64,000 bases of DNA from Actinomycetota bacterium. Lineage in GTDB: Bacteria; Actinomycetota; Acidimicrobiia; Acidimicrobiales; Ilumatobacteraceae. A program made the position numbers and the translations under genes. Shown here piece after piece: positions 42,269 through 51,478 of this stretch (position 1 is the first letter of the stretch; each line of letters opens with the position of its first letter). Location: the NCBI GenBank assembly GCA_030645495.1, contig JAUSLV010000006.1, positions 186,001 through 250,000 of the forward strand. The letters run 5' to 3'. A model generated the notes under the pieces. That model was not told the DNA's origin, searched no databases, and saw only the letters and a list, made by a program, of their open reading frames with translations.

Positions 42269-43516
42269 TCACATCGCCAAGAGTGCACGGCGCAGCAGGT
42301 CGAGCGCGCTGATCACGCTCATCTGCCGCATCTGCTCGCGCTGGCCGGGCATCCGCAGCGTGCGTGTGTGCACCTCATCGTGGATCGCGATGCCCACGCA
42401 CAACGTGCCCACGGGCATGCCGTCCTGCTCGGCGGGGCCAGCAACGCCGGTGAGCGCCAGGCCAACGTCGGCCTGTAGCACGCGCTGCGCACCACGCGCC
42501 ATCGCCGCTGCGGCCGCTTCGCTGACGACTGGGCCGTGCGGCACGCCCAGCAGCTCGTGCTTCACCGCGCTCGCGTAGCTCACCACGCCGCCGCGGAACA
42601 CCTCGCTCGCACCGGGCACCGCGGTGATGCGGCCGGCCACGAGCCCACCCGTCACCGACTCGGCCAACCCCAACGACAGGCCCTTGTCGCGCAGCAACTG
42701 CAGCACGACGAATTCCATGGTCTCGTCGTCCATCCCGAACACCACGTCGTCCACCAGCAGGCGCACCTCCGCCTCCCAGCGGCCCAGCACCTGCAACGCC
42801 TCGGCCTCGGTGGCGGCCTTGGCCGTGAGGCGCACCTTGATGCCCTCCCACCCGCTGGCCAGGAAGGCGAGCGTGGGGTTGCCCTCAGTTTCGAGGCGGG
42901 CGATCAGCGGGTCGAGCCGCTCGTTGAGGCCGCTCTCGCTCTCGCCCCAGGTGCGCAGCGTGCGACTGCGGATCACACTCGCCTCGCCGGCGCGGGCCAA
43001 CAGGTCGGGCAGCACGGCCCGCTCGATCATGTCCTTCATCTCGTGCGGCACACCGGGCACCGCATAGACCACCTTCGCCACGCCGTCGAGAACGACCGGG
43101 CAGATCAGGCCGGGTGCGGTGCCGCGGGTCTGCGGGATGATCGTGGCGCCATCGGGCACCTGCGCCTGGCGCAGGTTGTTGGCCGCCATCGGGCGACCGC
43201 GGGAGGCGAACATGTCGGCGATCACCTGCGCCACACCCTCGTCGTGGTGCAGCCCCACGCCCATTACGGCGGCGATGGCGTCACGGGTGATGTCGTCGTG
43301 CGTGGGCCCCAGCCCGCCACACATGATCACCGCATCGGCCTCGGCCAGCGTGCGCCGCAGCAGCGTCGTGATGCGCGCCAGGTTGTCGCCCACCTTCACC
43401 TGCATCAGGCTGTCGATGCCCGCCAGCGCGAGCTGCTCGCCCATCCACTGGCTGTTGGTGTCGGTGATCTGCCCCAGCAGCAGCTCGGTGCCCACTGCAA
43501 CGATGTCGCAGCGCAT
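42269..43516 (-). CDS. cinA: CinA family protein (competence/damage-inducible; NMN amidohydrolase)
   Basis: A 415-residue two-domain protein. The N-terminal MoCF-like domain (GTELLLGQITDTNSQWM; CGGLGPTHDDITRDA) is an ADP-ribose pyrophosphatase-like unit; the C-terminal domain (LGLAESVTGGLVAGRIT, LTGVAGPAEQDGMPVGTL) is the nicotinamide-nucleotide deamidase. It works in NAD salvage or repair. Four nt downstream of pgsA, as is usual in Actinobacteria. Confidence 0.94.
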   Translation of the reverse strand: MRCDIVAVGTELLLGQITDTNSQWMGEQLALAGIDSLMQVKVGDNLARITTLLRRTLAEADAVIMCGGLGPTHDDITRDAIAAVMGVGLHHDEGVAQVIADMFASRGRPMAANNLRQAQVPDGATIIPQTRGTAPGLICPVVLDGVAKVVYAVPGVPHEMKDMIERAVLPDLLARAGEASVIRSRTLRTWGESESGLNERLDPLIARLETEGNPTLAFLASGWEGIKVRLTAKAATEAEALQVLGRWEAEVRLLVDDVVFGMDDETMEFVVLQLLRDKGLSLGLAESVTGGLVAGRITAVPGASEVFRGGVVSYASAVKHELLGVPHGPVVSEAAAAAMARGAQRVLQADVGLALTGVAGPAEQDGMPVGTLCVGIAIHDEVHTRTLRMPGQREQMRQMSVISALDLLRRALLAM

Positions 43517-43519
43517 GGC

Positions 43520-44092
43520 TCAGATGGCGTTCGCGGGATCGGCTTCGAGGGGGCCGCTGCGCATCGCCCGGTACACGTACTGCCCACCGCTGATGACGGC
43601 GAGGGCCACCGAGATCCAGAGCAGGCCGTTCCACAGCCACTTCGCGTCGCGAGCGGTGGGCGGGATGATCGCGAACCCGACCGCCAGCTGCTGCACGAAC
43701 GTCTTCCACTTGGCGATCTTGCTGGCCGGCACGCTGATGCCTTTGGAGGCGACGAACGTGCGGTACAGGCTGATCAGCAGTTCGCGAGCGGTGACGATCA
43801 CCACCGGCACGATCCAGAACGTGTCGTTGGCGACCAGGATGAACATCGCGCCGAGCACGAGGATCTTGTCGGCCAGCGGGTCGAGGAAGGCACCCAAGGT
43901 GGTGGCCCCGTGACGTCGGGCCAGGTAGCCGTCGATGCCGTCGCTGGCACACAGCACGAACCACAGGGCGAAGGCGGCCCAGCTGCCACCCCGATGGTCG
44001 GGGATCAGCACCAGCATCAGCGGGGCGATGAGCACTCGTGCCACCGTGACGAGGTTGGCCCAGGTTTTGACGGCAGACGGGTCGACAGGCAT
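43520..44092 (-). CDS. pgsA: CDP-diacylglycerol--glycerol-3-phosphate 3-phosphatidyltransferase
   Basis: A 190-residue membrane enzyme with the CDP-alcohol phosphotransferase signature DGIDGYLARRHGATTLGAFLD (key Asp, Gly, Ala-Arg and the last two Asp of DPLAD) at residues about 50-75, and four or more hydrophobic helices. It makes phosphatidylglycerol phosphate. The ATG at 44092 overlaps the rimO stop by one base (TGATG). Confidence 0.92.
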   Translation of the reverse strand: MPVDPSAVKTWANLVTVARVLIAPLMLVLIPDHRGGSWAAFALWFVLCASDGIDGYLARRHGATTLGAFLDPLADKILVLGAMFILVANDTFWIVPVVIVTARELLISLYRTFVASKGISVPASKIAKWKTFVQQLAVGFAIIPPTARDAKWLWNGLLWISVALAVISGGQYVYRAMRSGPLEADPANAI

Positions 44093-45372
44093 CAGAGCGA
44101 GTCTGCCACGAGATCGGGCCCCATGGCATCAACGATCCGCACCTCGTAGAACTGCCCCACCGCGAGATCCGCGGGCACCTCGATCACGCCATCGATCTCG
44201 GGGGCTTCACGCGTGCTGCGCGCCTCGCCGGGCGAATCCACCAACACCTTCACGGTGGCACCGATCAGGTCGTCGCGACGGGCGGCAGTGATCTCGTCCT
44301 GCAGCTCGCGCAGCTCGGCCAGGCGCTGGTTCATCAGCCCGGTGGGCACGGTGCCGTCGAGTTCCATCGCGTACGTGCCCTCCTCGGGGCTGTAGGCGAA
44401 GAACCCGCACCAGTCGAGCTGAGCGTTCTCGACGAACGACAGCAGCTGGTCGTGGTCTTCCTCGGTCTCGCCCGGATAGCCGACGATGAAGTTGCTGCGG
44501 AACGCGGCCGTGGGTTCGCGCCGGCGGATGTCGCCGATGCGGTCGAGGAACCGCTGGCCGTCGCCCCAGCGGCGCATGCGGCGCAGCAGCGGCTTGCTGA
44601 CGTGCTGCAGCGACAGGTCGAAGTACGGCACGCCGGTGTCGCAGATCGCGTCGATCAGCTCGTCGGTGAGATCGCTGGGGTACAGGTACAGCAAGCGGGT
44701 CCAGGGCACCTGCGCGCTGACCGCCCGCACCAGCGGCACGATGCTGCCGGCGCCCAACTCGGCCGGGCGATCCTTGCCGTAGCTGGCCAGGTCTTGCGCG
44801 ATCAGCACGATCTCTTGCGCCTGCAGTTCTTCCACCTCGTGCAGGATCGAGCTGACGTCGCGGCTGCGCTGGGGGCCACGGAACGACGGGATCGCGCAGA
44901 ATCCGCAATTGCGGTCGCACCCCTCGGCGATCTTCACGTAGGCCCACGGGCTGGTGGACTTGGGGCGCGGCAGGTTCAGTAGATCGAGCGTGGGCACTGT
45001 GGAGAGCGGGATCAGCTTCTTACCCGACCCTTTGCCCGGTTTGGCACCCAGGTTCACCGGCACGCCGAAGCCCGACACCTGATCCACCTCGGGCAACGCC
45101 TCGGCCAGCTCGGCGCCGTAGCGCTCGGCCATGCAGCCGGTGACCACCAGCCGGCCGCCCTTCTTGCGCTGATCCTCCAGGGCGAGGATCGTGTCGATGC
45201 TCTCCTTGCGCGCCTCGTCGATGAACGCGCAGGTGTTCACCACCACGAGATCGGCCTTCGACGGATCGTCGGTGGCGCTCATGCCGTCGGCCAGCAGCGT
45301 GCCGATCAGCTTGTCGCTGTCGACCTGGTTCTTGGGGCAGCCCAAGGTCTCGACATAGAAGCGCTGACCCAT
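44092..45372 (-). CDS. rimO: Ribosomal protein S12 methylthiotransferase
   Basis: A 426-residue radical SAM enzyme that methylthiolates an Asp of ribosomal protein S12. The N-terminal MTTase domain has its three cluster Cys (TLGCPKNQVD, VNTCAFI, VTGCMAERYG); the radical SAM motif is CDRNCGFC; a C-terminal TRAM-like domain follows. Start ATG 45372. First gene of a rimO-pgsA-cinA run with minimal spacing. Confidence 0.95.
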   Translation of the reverse strand: MGQRFYVETLGCPKNQVDSDKLIGTLLADGMSATDDPSKADLVVVNTCAFIDEARKESIDTILALEDQRKKGGRLVVTGCMAERYGAELAEALPEVDQVSGFGVPVNLGAKPGKGSGKKLIPLSTVPTLDLLNLPRPKSTSPWAYVKIAEGCDRNCGFCAIPSFRGPQRSRDVSSILHEVEELQAQEIVLIAQDLASYGKDRPAELGAGSIVPLVRAVSAQVPWTRLLYLYPSDLTDELIDAICDTGVPYFDLSLQHVSKPLLRRMRRWGDGQRFLDRIGDIRRREPTAAFRSNFIVGYPGETEEDHDQLLSFVENAQLDWCGFFAYSPEEGTYAMELDGTVPTGLMNQRLAELRELQDEITAARRDDLIGATVKVLVDSPGEARSTREAPEIDGVIEVPADLAVGQFYEVRIVDAMGPDLVADSL

Positions 45373-45427
45373 AGGGGAACCAGGCTAGAGGGAGTTGCGG
45401 CCGGTGGGCCTGTGGCAGCATTTCCCG

Positions 45428-45949
45428 ATGCGTCGCGTGATCCCTCTTGTCGCCCTCGCCGTTGCCGCCCTGTCGTCCTGCGGTGGGGATGACGGGTCCG
45501 ACAGTTCCGACATGGGCTCCGCAGCCACCACCTCCCCCACCGCCGCCCAGGGCTTGTGCACCACCATCACCGAGGCCCACTTCGCGCCGTTCTTCAGCGA
45601 TGGGATCGGGCCCGGGGTTCCGGAGGGCACCGACTTCAAGTGCAACTGGCCTGCTGTCACCGACAACGGGGCCAACCGAGGCCGGCTGTTCGTGGGCACC
45701 ACATCGATCCCCTACGACAAGACGGTTGCCGACTCCGAGCAGCTCGGCCAGGCCATGACCGACGTCGACGGGCTGGGCGACCGCGCGCACTTCACGGTCG
45801 ACGGAGGCCTGATGTGGATCACGCTCGAGCTCGAAGGAACGGTGCACAGCGTGGCGGTCGAGTACTTCGACACCGCCGGAATGCCGCCCACCGACGAGGT
45901 GGAGGCCGCCCTGCGCCAACTGGCCACCGACTACTTGGCGAGTCGCTGA
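45428..45949 (+). CDS. Lipoprotein of unknown function
   Basis: A 173-residue predicted lipoprotein: MRRVIPL... signal peptide ending in the lipobox ALSSC (Cys18), then a Ser/Asp/Thr-rich linker and a folded domain with two Cys (GLCTTIT and KCNWPA). The pattern recalls the DUF3558-type actinobacterial lipoproteins, but I cannot assign it firmly. Divergent from rimO, convergent with the SMP-30 gene. Confidence 0.68.
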   Translation: MRRVIPLVALAVAALSSCGGDDGSDSSDMGSAATTSPTAAQGLCTTITEAHFAPFFSDGIGPGVPEGTDFKCNWPAVTDNGANRGRLFVGTTSIPYDKTVADSEQLGQAMTDVDGLGDRAHFTVDGGLMWITLELEGTVHSVAVEYFDTAGMPPTDEVEAALRQLATDYLASR

Positions 45950-45964
45950 GGAAGAACGGCTCGA

Positions 45965-46900
45965 TCAGAGCCAGTTCAACCGAAGGCCGCGGGTGGGCCA
46001 GCGCATGTGCAACAACCGACCAGTCGTGCTGGCGGTGATGTAGGCGTCGCGGTACTCGCCGCTGCCGTCGTTGTCGCCGAAGCAGATGTTGGTGGTGATC
46101 CGATCGTCCACCGGCACGTGGTGCATGCTGCCGTCGTGCGGCGAGATGACGGTGATGCCGCCGTTGATCAGCGTGGCCACGCACACATTGCCCTCGGCAT
46201 CGATCGCCAGCGAATCGAGCAGCTGGTGGCCGGGCAGGCCCGCCAGGCACGGCCACTCATCGAGGCCGGCGGGTTTCTCCACCACACCCGGCGCAACCAC
46301 CTTGCGCCGCCACACCCGGCCGGTGTCGGTTTCCGCCCAGTACAGCACGTTGCCGTCGGGCGACAGGCCGATGCCGTTGGGCGCCTCGGTGGGAAACACC
46401 TGCTCGCTGATGAACGAGCCGTCGGGCAACGCGTAGTAGATGCCGGTGATGTCGCCCTTGCGTGCGGCCCGGTCGCGGATGCCGTGGTCGGTGAACCAGA
46501 AGCCGCCGTGGGCGTCGAACACGAGGTCGTTGGGGCCGCGTAGGGGCCGGCCGTCGCAGTGCGTGTAGAGCGTGGTGAGCTCACCAGTGGCGAGATCGAG
46601 CCGTTGGATACTGCCACCCAGGTAACGGTTGCCGTCGAACGCACCGGGGAACGTGAGCTCGCGGAACTCCATCGCGGTGAAGCTGCCACCGTTGTTGCAC
46701 AGGTACAGTGCGCCGTCGGGCCCGATCGCTGCCCCGTTGGGGCCGCCGGGCACGTGCGCCACGGTCTGTTTGGTGCCGTCGGGGAACACGCGGGTGACGC
46801 ACTCGCCGAACATCTCCACCACCAGCACCGTGCCGTCGGGCATCGCCACCGGCCCCTCGGGGAACCGTAGGCCGCTGGTGATCTCGGTGATCTCGCTCAT
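45965..46900 (-). CDS. SMP-30/gluconolactonase family protein
   Basis: A 311-residue six-bladed beta-propeller. FPEGPVAMPDG at the N-terminus (metal-binding Glu), GPNDLVFDAHGGFWFTD in the middle and DSLAIDAEGNVCVAT near the C-terminus (metal-binding Asp) fit the family. It would hydrolyse sugar lactones or organophosphate-like esters with a divalent metal. ATG 46900 overlaps the ftsK stop by 4 nt (ATGA), an unexpected partner for a DNA translocase. Confidence 0.88.
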   Translation of the reverse strand: MSEITEITSGLRFPEGPVAMPDGTVLVVEMFGECVTRVFPDGTKQTVAHVPGGPNGAAIGPDGALYLCNNGGSFTAMEFRELTFPGAFDGNRYLGGSIQRLDLATGELTTLYTHCDGRPLRGPNDLVFDAHGGFWFTDHGIRDRAARKGDITGIYYALPDGSFISEQVFPTEAPNGIGLSPDGNVLYWAETDTGRVWRRKVVAPGVVEKPAGLDEWPCLAGLPGHQLLDSLAIDAEGNVCVATLINGGITVISPHDGSMHHVPVDDRITTNICFGDNDGSGEYRDAYITASTTGRLLHMRWPTRGLRLNWL

Positions 46901-49296
46901 CGGTTGCGGTGCGCCTGCTGGATCAGCTCGTACTCTTCCACCGTCATCATCACCGAGCGGGCCTTGCTGCCTTCGCTGGGCCCCACCACGCCGCGCTGCT
47001 CGAGCAGATCCATGATCCGCCCGGCGCGAGCGAAGCCCACCTTCAGCTTGCGCTGCAACATCGAGGTGCTACCCAGCTGGCTGCGCACCACCAGTTCCAT
47101 CGCCTGGCGCATCAGCGTTTCGTCTTCGTCGCTGTCTTCGCCGTTGCCGCCGAAGTCGCCACCACCCAACATGCCGTCGCTGCCCTCGTCGCCCTCCACA
47201 CCGGTGGCGTACACCGGCTCGGGCGCCTGGCGGCGCCAGTGGGCCACCACCTTGCGCACTTCCTCTTCGCTCACGAACGAACCCTGGATGCGCTGCGACA
47301 CGTTGCTGTTGCCGGGCAGCAACAACATGTCGCCCTTGCCCACCAGCTTCTCGGCACCCGGCTGATCGAGGATCACGCGACTGTCGGTGAGGCTGTTGAC
47401 CGCGTACGCGATACGCGCCGGGATGTTGGCCTTGATCACGCCGGTGATCACGTTGACCGACGGCCGCTGGGTGGCAACGATGAGGTGGATACCCACCGCA
47501 CGGGCCTTCTGCGCGATGCGGGTGATGGATTCCTCCACGTCGCGAGCGGCGACCATCATCAGGTCGTTCAACTCGTCGACCACCACCACGATGTACGGCA
47601 GACGGTCGTGGATGGTGGTGGTGTCGGGGGCACTGCCCGGCTCGGGGGTCAGCTCGCCGCGGTCGTACGCGGCGTTGTAGCCGGTGATGTCGCGGAAACC
47701 CACCTCGAACAGCAGGTCGTAGCGACGGTCCATCTCCTTGCACGCCCAACCGAGTGCATTGGCGGCCTTCTTCGGGTTGGTGACCGGCTGGGTGAGCAGG
47801 TGCGGTGCGCGGTTGTACTGGCCCATCTCGACCTGCTTGGGGTCGATGAGGATCAGGCGCACCTGATCGGGGGTGGTGCGCATGAGGATGGACGTGATGA
47901 TGCAGTTGAGGCCGCTGGACTTGCCCGAACCCGTGGTGCCGGCGATGAGCAGGTGGGGCATGGTGGACAGGTTGAGGAACACGGCCCGACCGGCGATGTC
48001 TTTGCCCACCGCCACATCGAGCGGGTGATTGGCGGTCTTCGATTCGGGGGCGTTCATGATGTCGCCAAGGCTGACCAGCTGGCGAGTGTGGTTGGGCACC
48101 TCGACGCCGATCGCCGAGCGGCCGGGGATGGGCGCCAGGATGCGCACATCGATCGCTGCCATCGCGTACGCGATGTCGCGAGTGAGGCTGGTGATGCGTG
48201 CCACCTTCACGCCTTGGCCCAGCTCGAGCTCGTAGCGGGTGACCGTAGGACCGACGGTCTGGCCGACGAGGCGGGTTTCGACACCGTGCGACGCCAGCGA
48301 ATCGACCAACGTGCGGCCACGAGCCTCGACCTCGGCCTTGTTGATCACCTGGTTGGTGCTGCGCTGCAGGTACGTCATCGGCGGCAGCGTCCAGGCCCCG
48401 CGCTGGGCACCCGGCCCGAGTTCGAGTTCGCTCTGCTCGCCAGGGCCCGTGTCGACCGGCGGACCCTTCGGCGTGCGCGTGCGCTTCGTGGCGGCGGCGG
48501 TGAGCAGCGGATCGGTGGTGGGCGGATCCCAGTCGTTGTCGGCCTCGCCGTCGTACAGCACCGGGGACGGCAACTCGCCGGCGAACGTGCCAGGCTGCCC
48601 CTGCCCACCCTCGCGCTCGCTCTTCAGCGTGGCCATCGAATCCATCGTGTGGCGCAGCTTGCGGCCCATCGGCCGAAAGACGGAACCCATCCCCTTGCCG
48701 GTGCTGCCGGCCATCGTGCGCACCGAGTTGCCGGTGATCAGCATCAGCCCACCGAGGAACAGCACCACCAGCACCACGATCGCGCCGGCCGTTGCCAACA
48801 AGCCGCGCAGCGGCGCGCCGAACAGCGCGCCAATCCAGCCACCGGCATCGCCCATCTCGTCGAGCCCGTCGGGTTGGCGCGCCACGTGCAGCACGCCCAT
48901 CACCGACGCGGCGGCCAACGCCCAGCCGACCGTGAGCCGCCAACGGCGATCGCTGCGACCCTTGCGCACGAGCGCCACGCCGGCACCGATCATGGCGATC
49001 GGCACGATGAACCGGCCGACACCGGAGAACCACCCGACGACCGTGGCCACCCCACGCCCGACCGGACCGGCCTGATCGCCCATGTAAATGCCGAGACCCA
49101 GCAGCAGGCCGAGGCCCACGAGACCGATCCCCCAGAACTCGTTCTCGCGACCACCGACCGCTTCGCGCAGCTCGGCCGACGCCTGATCGCGGCGTGAACG
49201 AGGTAATTCGTTGGTGGCTGCAGTGTCGTTGCGCGCCGCCGGCCGTGCAGGCGCGGCCTTCTTGGAACGTCGAGAGGGTTGGCCCCAGGTTGCCAT
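46897..49296 (-). CDS. ftsK: DNA translocase FtsK/SpoIIIE
   Basis: About 799 residues from ATG 49296 (a GTG nine bases upstream also fits). Layout: basic N-terminus, four membrane helices (about 50-190), a linker, then the RecA-like motor with Walker A GTTGSGKSSG, Walker B VVVVDELNDL, and a C-terminal winged-helix gamma domain (LQRKLKVGFARAGRIMDLLE) that reads KOPS sites. It moves chromosomal DNA through the division septum. Confidence 0.95.
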   Translation of the reverse strand: MATWGQPSRRSKKAAPARPAARNDTAATNELPRSRRDQASAELREAVGGRENEFWGIGLVGLGLLLGLGIYMGDQAGPVGRGVATVVGWFSGVGRFIVPIAMIGAGVALVRKGRSDRRWRLTVGWALAAASVMGVLHVARQPDGLDEMGDAGGWIGALFGAPLRGLLATAGAIVVLVVLFLGGLMLITGNSVRTMAGSTGKGMGSVFRPMGRKLRHTMDSMATLKSEREGGQGQPGTFAGELPSPVLYDGEADNDWDPPTTDPLLTAAATKRTRTPKGPPVDTGPGEQSELELGPGAQRGAWTLPPMTYLQRSTNQVINKAEVEARGRTLVDSLASHGVETRLVGQTVGPTVTRYELELGQGVKVARITSLTRDIAYAMAAIDVRILAPIPGRSAIGVEVPNHTRQLVSLGDIMNAPESKTANHPLDVAVGKDIAGRAVFLNLSTMPHLLIAGTTGSGKSSGLNCIITSILMRTTPDQVRLILIDPKQVEMGQYNRAPHLLTQPVTNPKKAANALGWACKEMDRRYDLLFEVGFRDITGYNAAYDRGELTPEPGSAPDTTTIHDRLPYIVVVVDELNDLMMVAARDVEESITRIAQKARAVGIHLIVATQRPSVNVITGVIKANIPARIAYAVNSLTDSRVILDQPGAEKLVGKGDMLLLPGNSNVSQRIQGSFVSEEEVRKVVAHWRRQAPEPVYATGVEGDEGSDGMLGGGDFGGNGEDSDEDETLMRQAMELVVRSQLGSTSMLQRKLKVGFARAGRIMDLLEQRGVVGPSEGSKARSVMMTVEEYELIQQAHRNR

Positions 49297-49350
49297 TCCG
49301 CTCACGGTACCAAGGGGGCGCGCGGCAGAGCGGGCATCGCCTCGGCCCGG

Positions 49351-49908
49351 TCAGTTGACTGGGTCGACCGAGAGCACTTCGCCGGCAGGCCCCAGCAGCA
49401 CGTCGAGGCCGCCGCCCTGTGCGGAGGTGAGCAGGGCGCCGTACTGCACATTGCCGTCGCCGTCGCCGTTGACGTAGAAGCTCTCGATCGTGGCGCCCGG
49501 CAGTTCGGTCTGCAGCTTGGACAGCACCAGCGAGGCATCGAACGTGAGATCGGCTGCCACGAAGGTGCCGCCGGCGGCGGGCCGCCCCTCCTGCGACGAC
49601 AGCTCGCCATCGAGGTACAGCCACGGCTGCACGATCGCTCCGTCGTTCAGCGACACGAACAGGTTCACCAGCTTGGCGGTGGCGTTGATCTCGAAATAGG
49701 CCTGCGGGCCGCCCAGTTCCGCCTCGAGCGCGGTCACCGCTGCGTCGATCTCGCCGACGATGGGCACCGCGAACGTCGGCGGCGCGGGCGCCGAGGCCTC
49801 GGCCACCGTGGTGGTGGGGCCAGCCGCGGAGTCGCTCGCGTCGCTGCAGCCCAACAGCAGCGCGCCACACAACCCGGAGCCAAACAGGAACAGGAGCCTC
49901 GACGACAT
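49351..49908 (-). CDS. Lipoprotein of unknown function
   Basis: A 185-residue lipoprotein from ATG 49908 (an in-frame ATG lies four codons upstream). Lipobox LLLGC near residue 20, a short Thr/Ala/Pro linker and a compact alpha/beta domain with NLFVSLNDG and FYVNGDGDG turns. The paired strand pattern suggests two similar subdomains. No assigned family. It precedes ftsK on the same strand with a 54-nt gap. Confidence 0.65.
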   Translation of the reverse strand: MSSRLLFLFGSGLCGALLLGCSDASDSAAGPTTTVAEASAPAPPTFAVPIVGEIDAAVTALEAELGGPQAYFEINATAKLVNLFVSLNDGAIVQPWLYLDGELSSQEGRPAAGGTFVAADLTFDASLVLSKLQTELPGATIESFYVNGDGDGNVQYGALLTSAQGGGLDVLLGPAGEVLSVDPVN

Positions 49909-49980
49909 GGAACCGATCACCCCGACACGCTAGGCCCGGGTGCAGCCTCCCGAGGCGTCGGCACAGGCATGATGGGGGCG

Positions 49981-51453
49981 ATGACGACAGCGCACCGAAA
50001 CTCGCGCGGCACGATGATCTGTATCGCCGCCGTCGGCTGCTCGCTCGTCGTGCCCGGGGCCGGCCACCTCCTCATCCGGGCCAACACCCACCGGGCCAAG
50101 GTGCTCGTGCCCACCATTGCCAGCATCGCGGCAACCGTCGCACTGCTGTACATCGTCGCGACCTCGCGCTCGCGCACCGACGTCGCCGAGATGGTTGCCG
50201 ACCGCACTCGGTTCCTCGCCGTTGCGGTGGCCCTCGTCGTGCTCGCACTCACACGGCTGTGGACTGCCCTCGATGTGGCGTGGGCCGCACGTCCCGAGCG
50301 CGGCGTGTGGCGCACCACGCTCGCCGCGGTCGTGTGCATGTCGCTGGTGGCCGTTGGCGTCACGCCGCTCGTGGTGGCCGCCGACTACGTACGCCGCACG
50401 AACCGCGCGATCGACAACGTGTTCGGTTCCGAGGATGCCGTCGTGGCCCTCCCGGGTACGTTGCCCACCAGCCCCGACACGTCCGTGTCGGCCAGCACGA
50501 TCACGCCTACGACGCCGGCCCCGTTCCCCGGCCAGGACCGCGTCAACATACTGCTGCTCGGCGGCGACGCCGGCAAGGGCCGCTACAGCTTGCGCACCGA
50601 CACGATGGTCGTGGTGTCCGTCGACCCGCACACGGGCCGCACGGCGATGATCTCGGTACCCCGCAACCTGCAGCGGTTGCCCTTCCCGCCCGGCACTCCC
50701 CTGGCGGCCCGCTATCCGCGCGGGTTCGACGATCTCGCCAACGCCGTGTACCCGGTGATCGATCGCAATCGTGAACTGGCAGGGGGCGGCGACGACGCAG
50801 GAGCACTCGCGATCAAGCAGGGCATCGCCCAGCTGCTCGGCATCCCGATCCAGTACTACGTGCTCGTCGACATGAAGGGCTTCATCAATGTCGTCGACGC
50901 GCTCGGCGGCATCGACGTCACCGTCACCAAGCGAGTGCCCTCGCCGGGCAACCCCTACGAGGCCAAGCACCCCGTCCCCGCGTGGTTCGAGCTGGGACGC
51001 CAGCACATGGACGGCACCGTCGCCCTCGCCTACGCCCGCTCGCGCAAGGCCGACGACGACTACAAGCGAATGGGCCGCCAGCGCTGCGTGTTGGCAGGGA
51101 TCGCCGACGCCGCCTCACCCTGGGCGCTCACCACCGGTCTTGGCAGCCTGATGGACGCGTTCGGCAGCGCCGTGCGCACCGACATCCCCCGCCATCGCCT
51201 CGGCGACATCGTGCAGTTGGTCGAACGCTTCTCGAGTGCCGGCGGCATCGCCACGGTCGACACCCTGGTCCTCGCGCCACCGGTGATCCAGCCGTCGCGC
51301 TGGACACCAGAACGCATCCGTGCCTTGGTGGCGGCACTCTTGGCGCCGGTACCCACCGACGACGGTGGCACCACCACCACCGCCGGCCCCTCGCCGAGCA
51401 CCACGTCGACCACCAGTGTGCCCAGCGAGGTACTGGCCGACGACTGCGTCTGA
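49981..51453 (+). CDS. LytR-CpsA-Psr (LCP) family cell-wall ligase
   Basis: A 490-residue membrane protein starting at ATG 49981 with GGGGGCG just upstream. Several N-terminal hydrophobic helices (about 15-130), more than the single helix of typical LCP proteins, precede the extracytoplasmic LCP domain: NILLLGGDAG, RTDTMVVVSVDP, SVPRNL and YARSRKADDDYKRMGRQ. LCP enzymes attach wall polymers from undecaprenyl-phosphate carriers to peptidoglycan. A Thr/Ser/Pro tail ends in a Cys. Confidence 0.88.
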   Translation: MTTAHRNSRGTMICIAAVGCSLVVPGAGHLLIRANTHRAKVLVPTIASIAATVALLYIVATSRSRTDVAEMVADRTRFLAVAVALVVLALTRLWTALDVAWAARPERGVWRTTLAAVVCMSLVAVGVTPLVVAADYVRRTNRAIDNVFGSEDAVVALPGTLPTSPDTSVSASTITPTTPAPFPGQDRVNILLLGGDAGKGRYSLRTDTMVVVSVDPHTGRTAMISVPRNLQRLPFPPGTPLAARYPRGFDDLANAVYPVIDRNRELAGGGDDAGALAIKQGIAQLLGIPIQYYVLVDMKGFINVVDALGGIDVTVTKRVPSPGNPYEAKHPVPAWFELGRQHMDGTVALAYARSRKADDDYKRMGRQRCVLAGIADAASPWALTTGLGSLMDAFGSAVRTDIPRHRLGDIVQLVERFSSAGGIATVDTLVLAPPVIQPSRWTPERIRALVAALLAPVPTDDGGTTTTAGPSPSTTSTTSVPSEVLADDCV

Positions 51454-51478
51454 GCCCGATGACAGTGTCTGAGTGGCG

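Noticed and set aside
47069-49870. A 933-codon minus-strand frame through the ftsK region
   Set aside because: It is a shifted frame of the same strand with Arg/Pro/Ala-rich sequence; FtsK Walker and gamma-domain motifs lie in the other frame.
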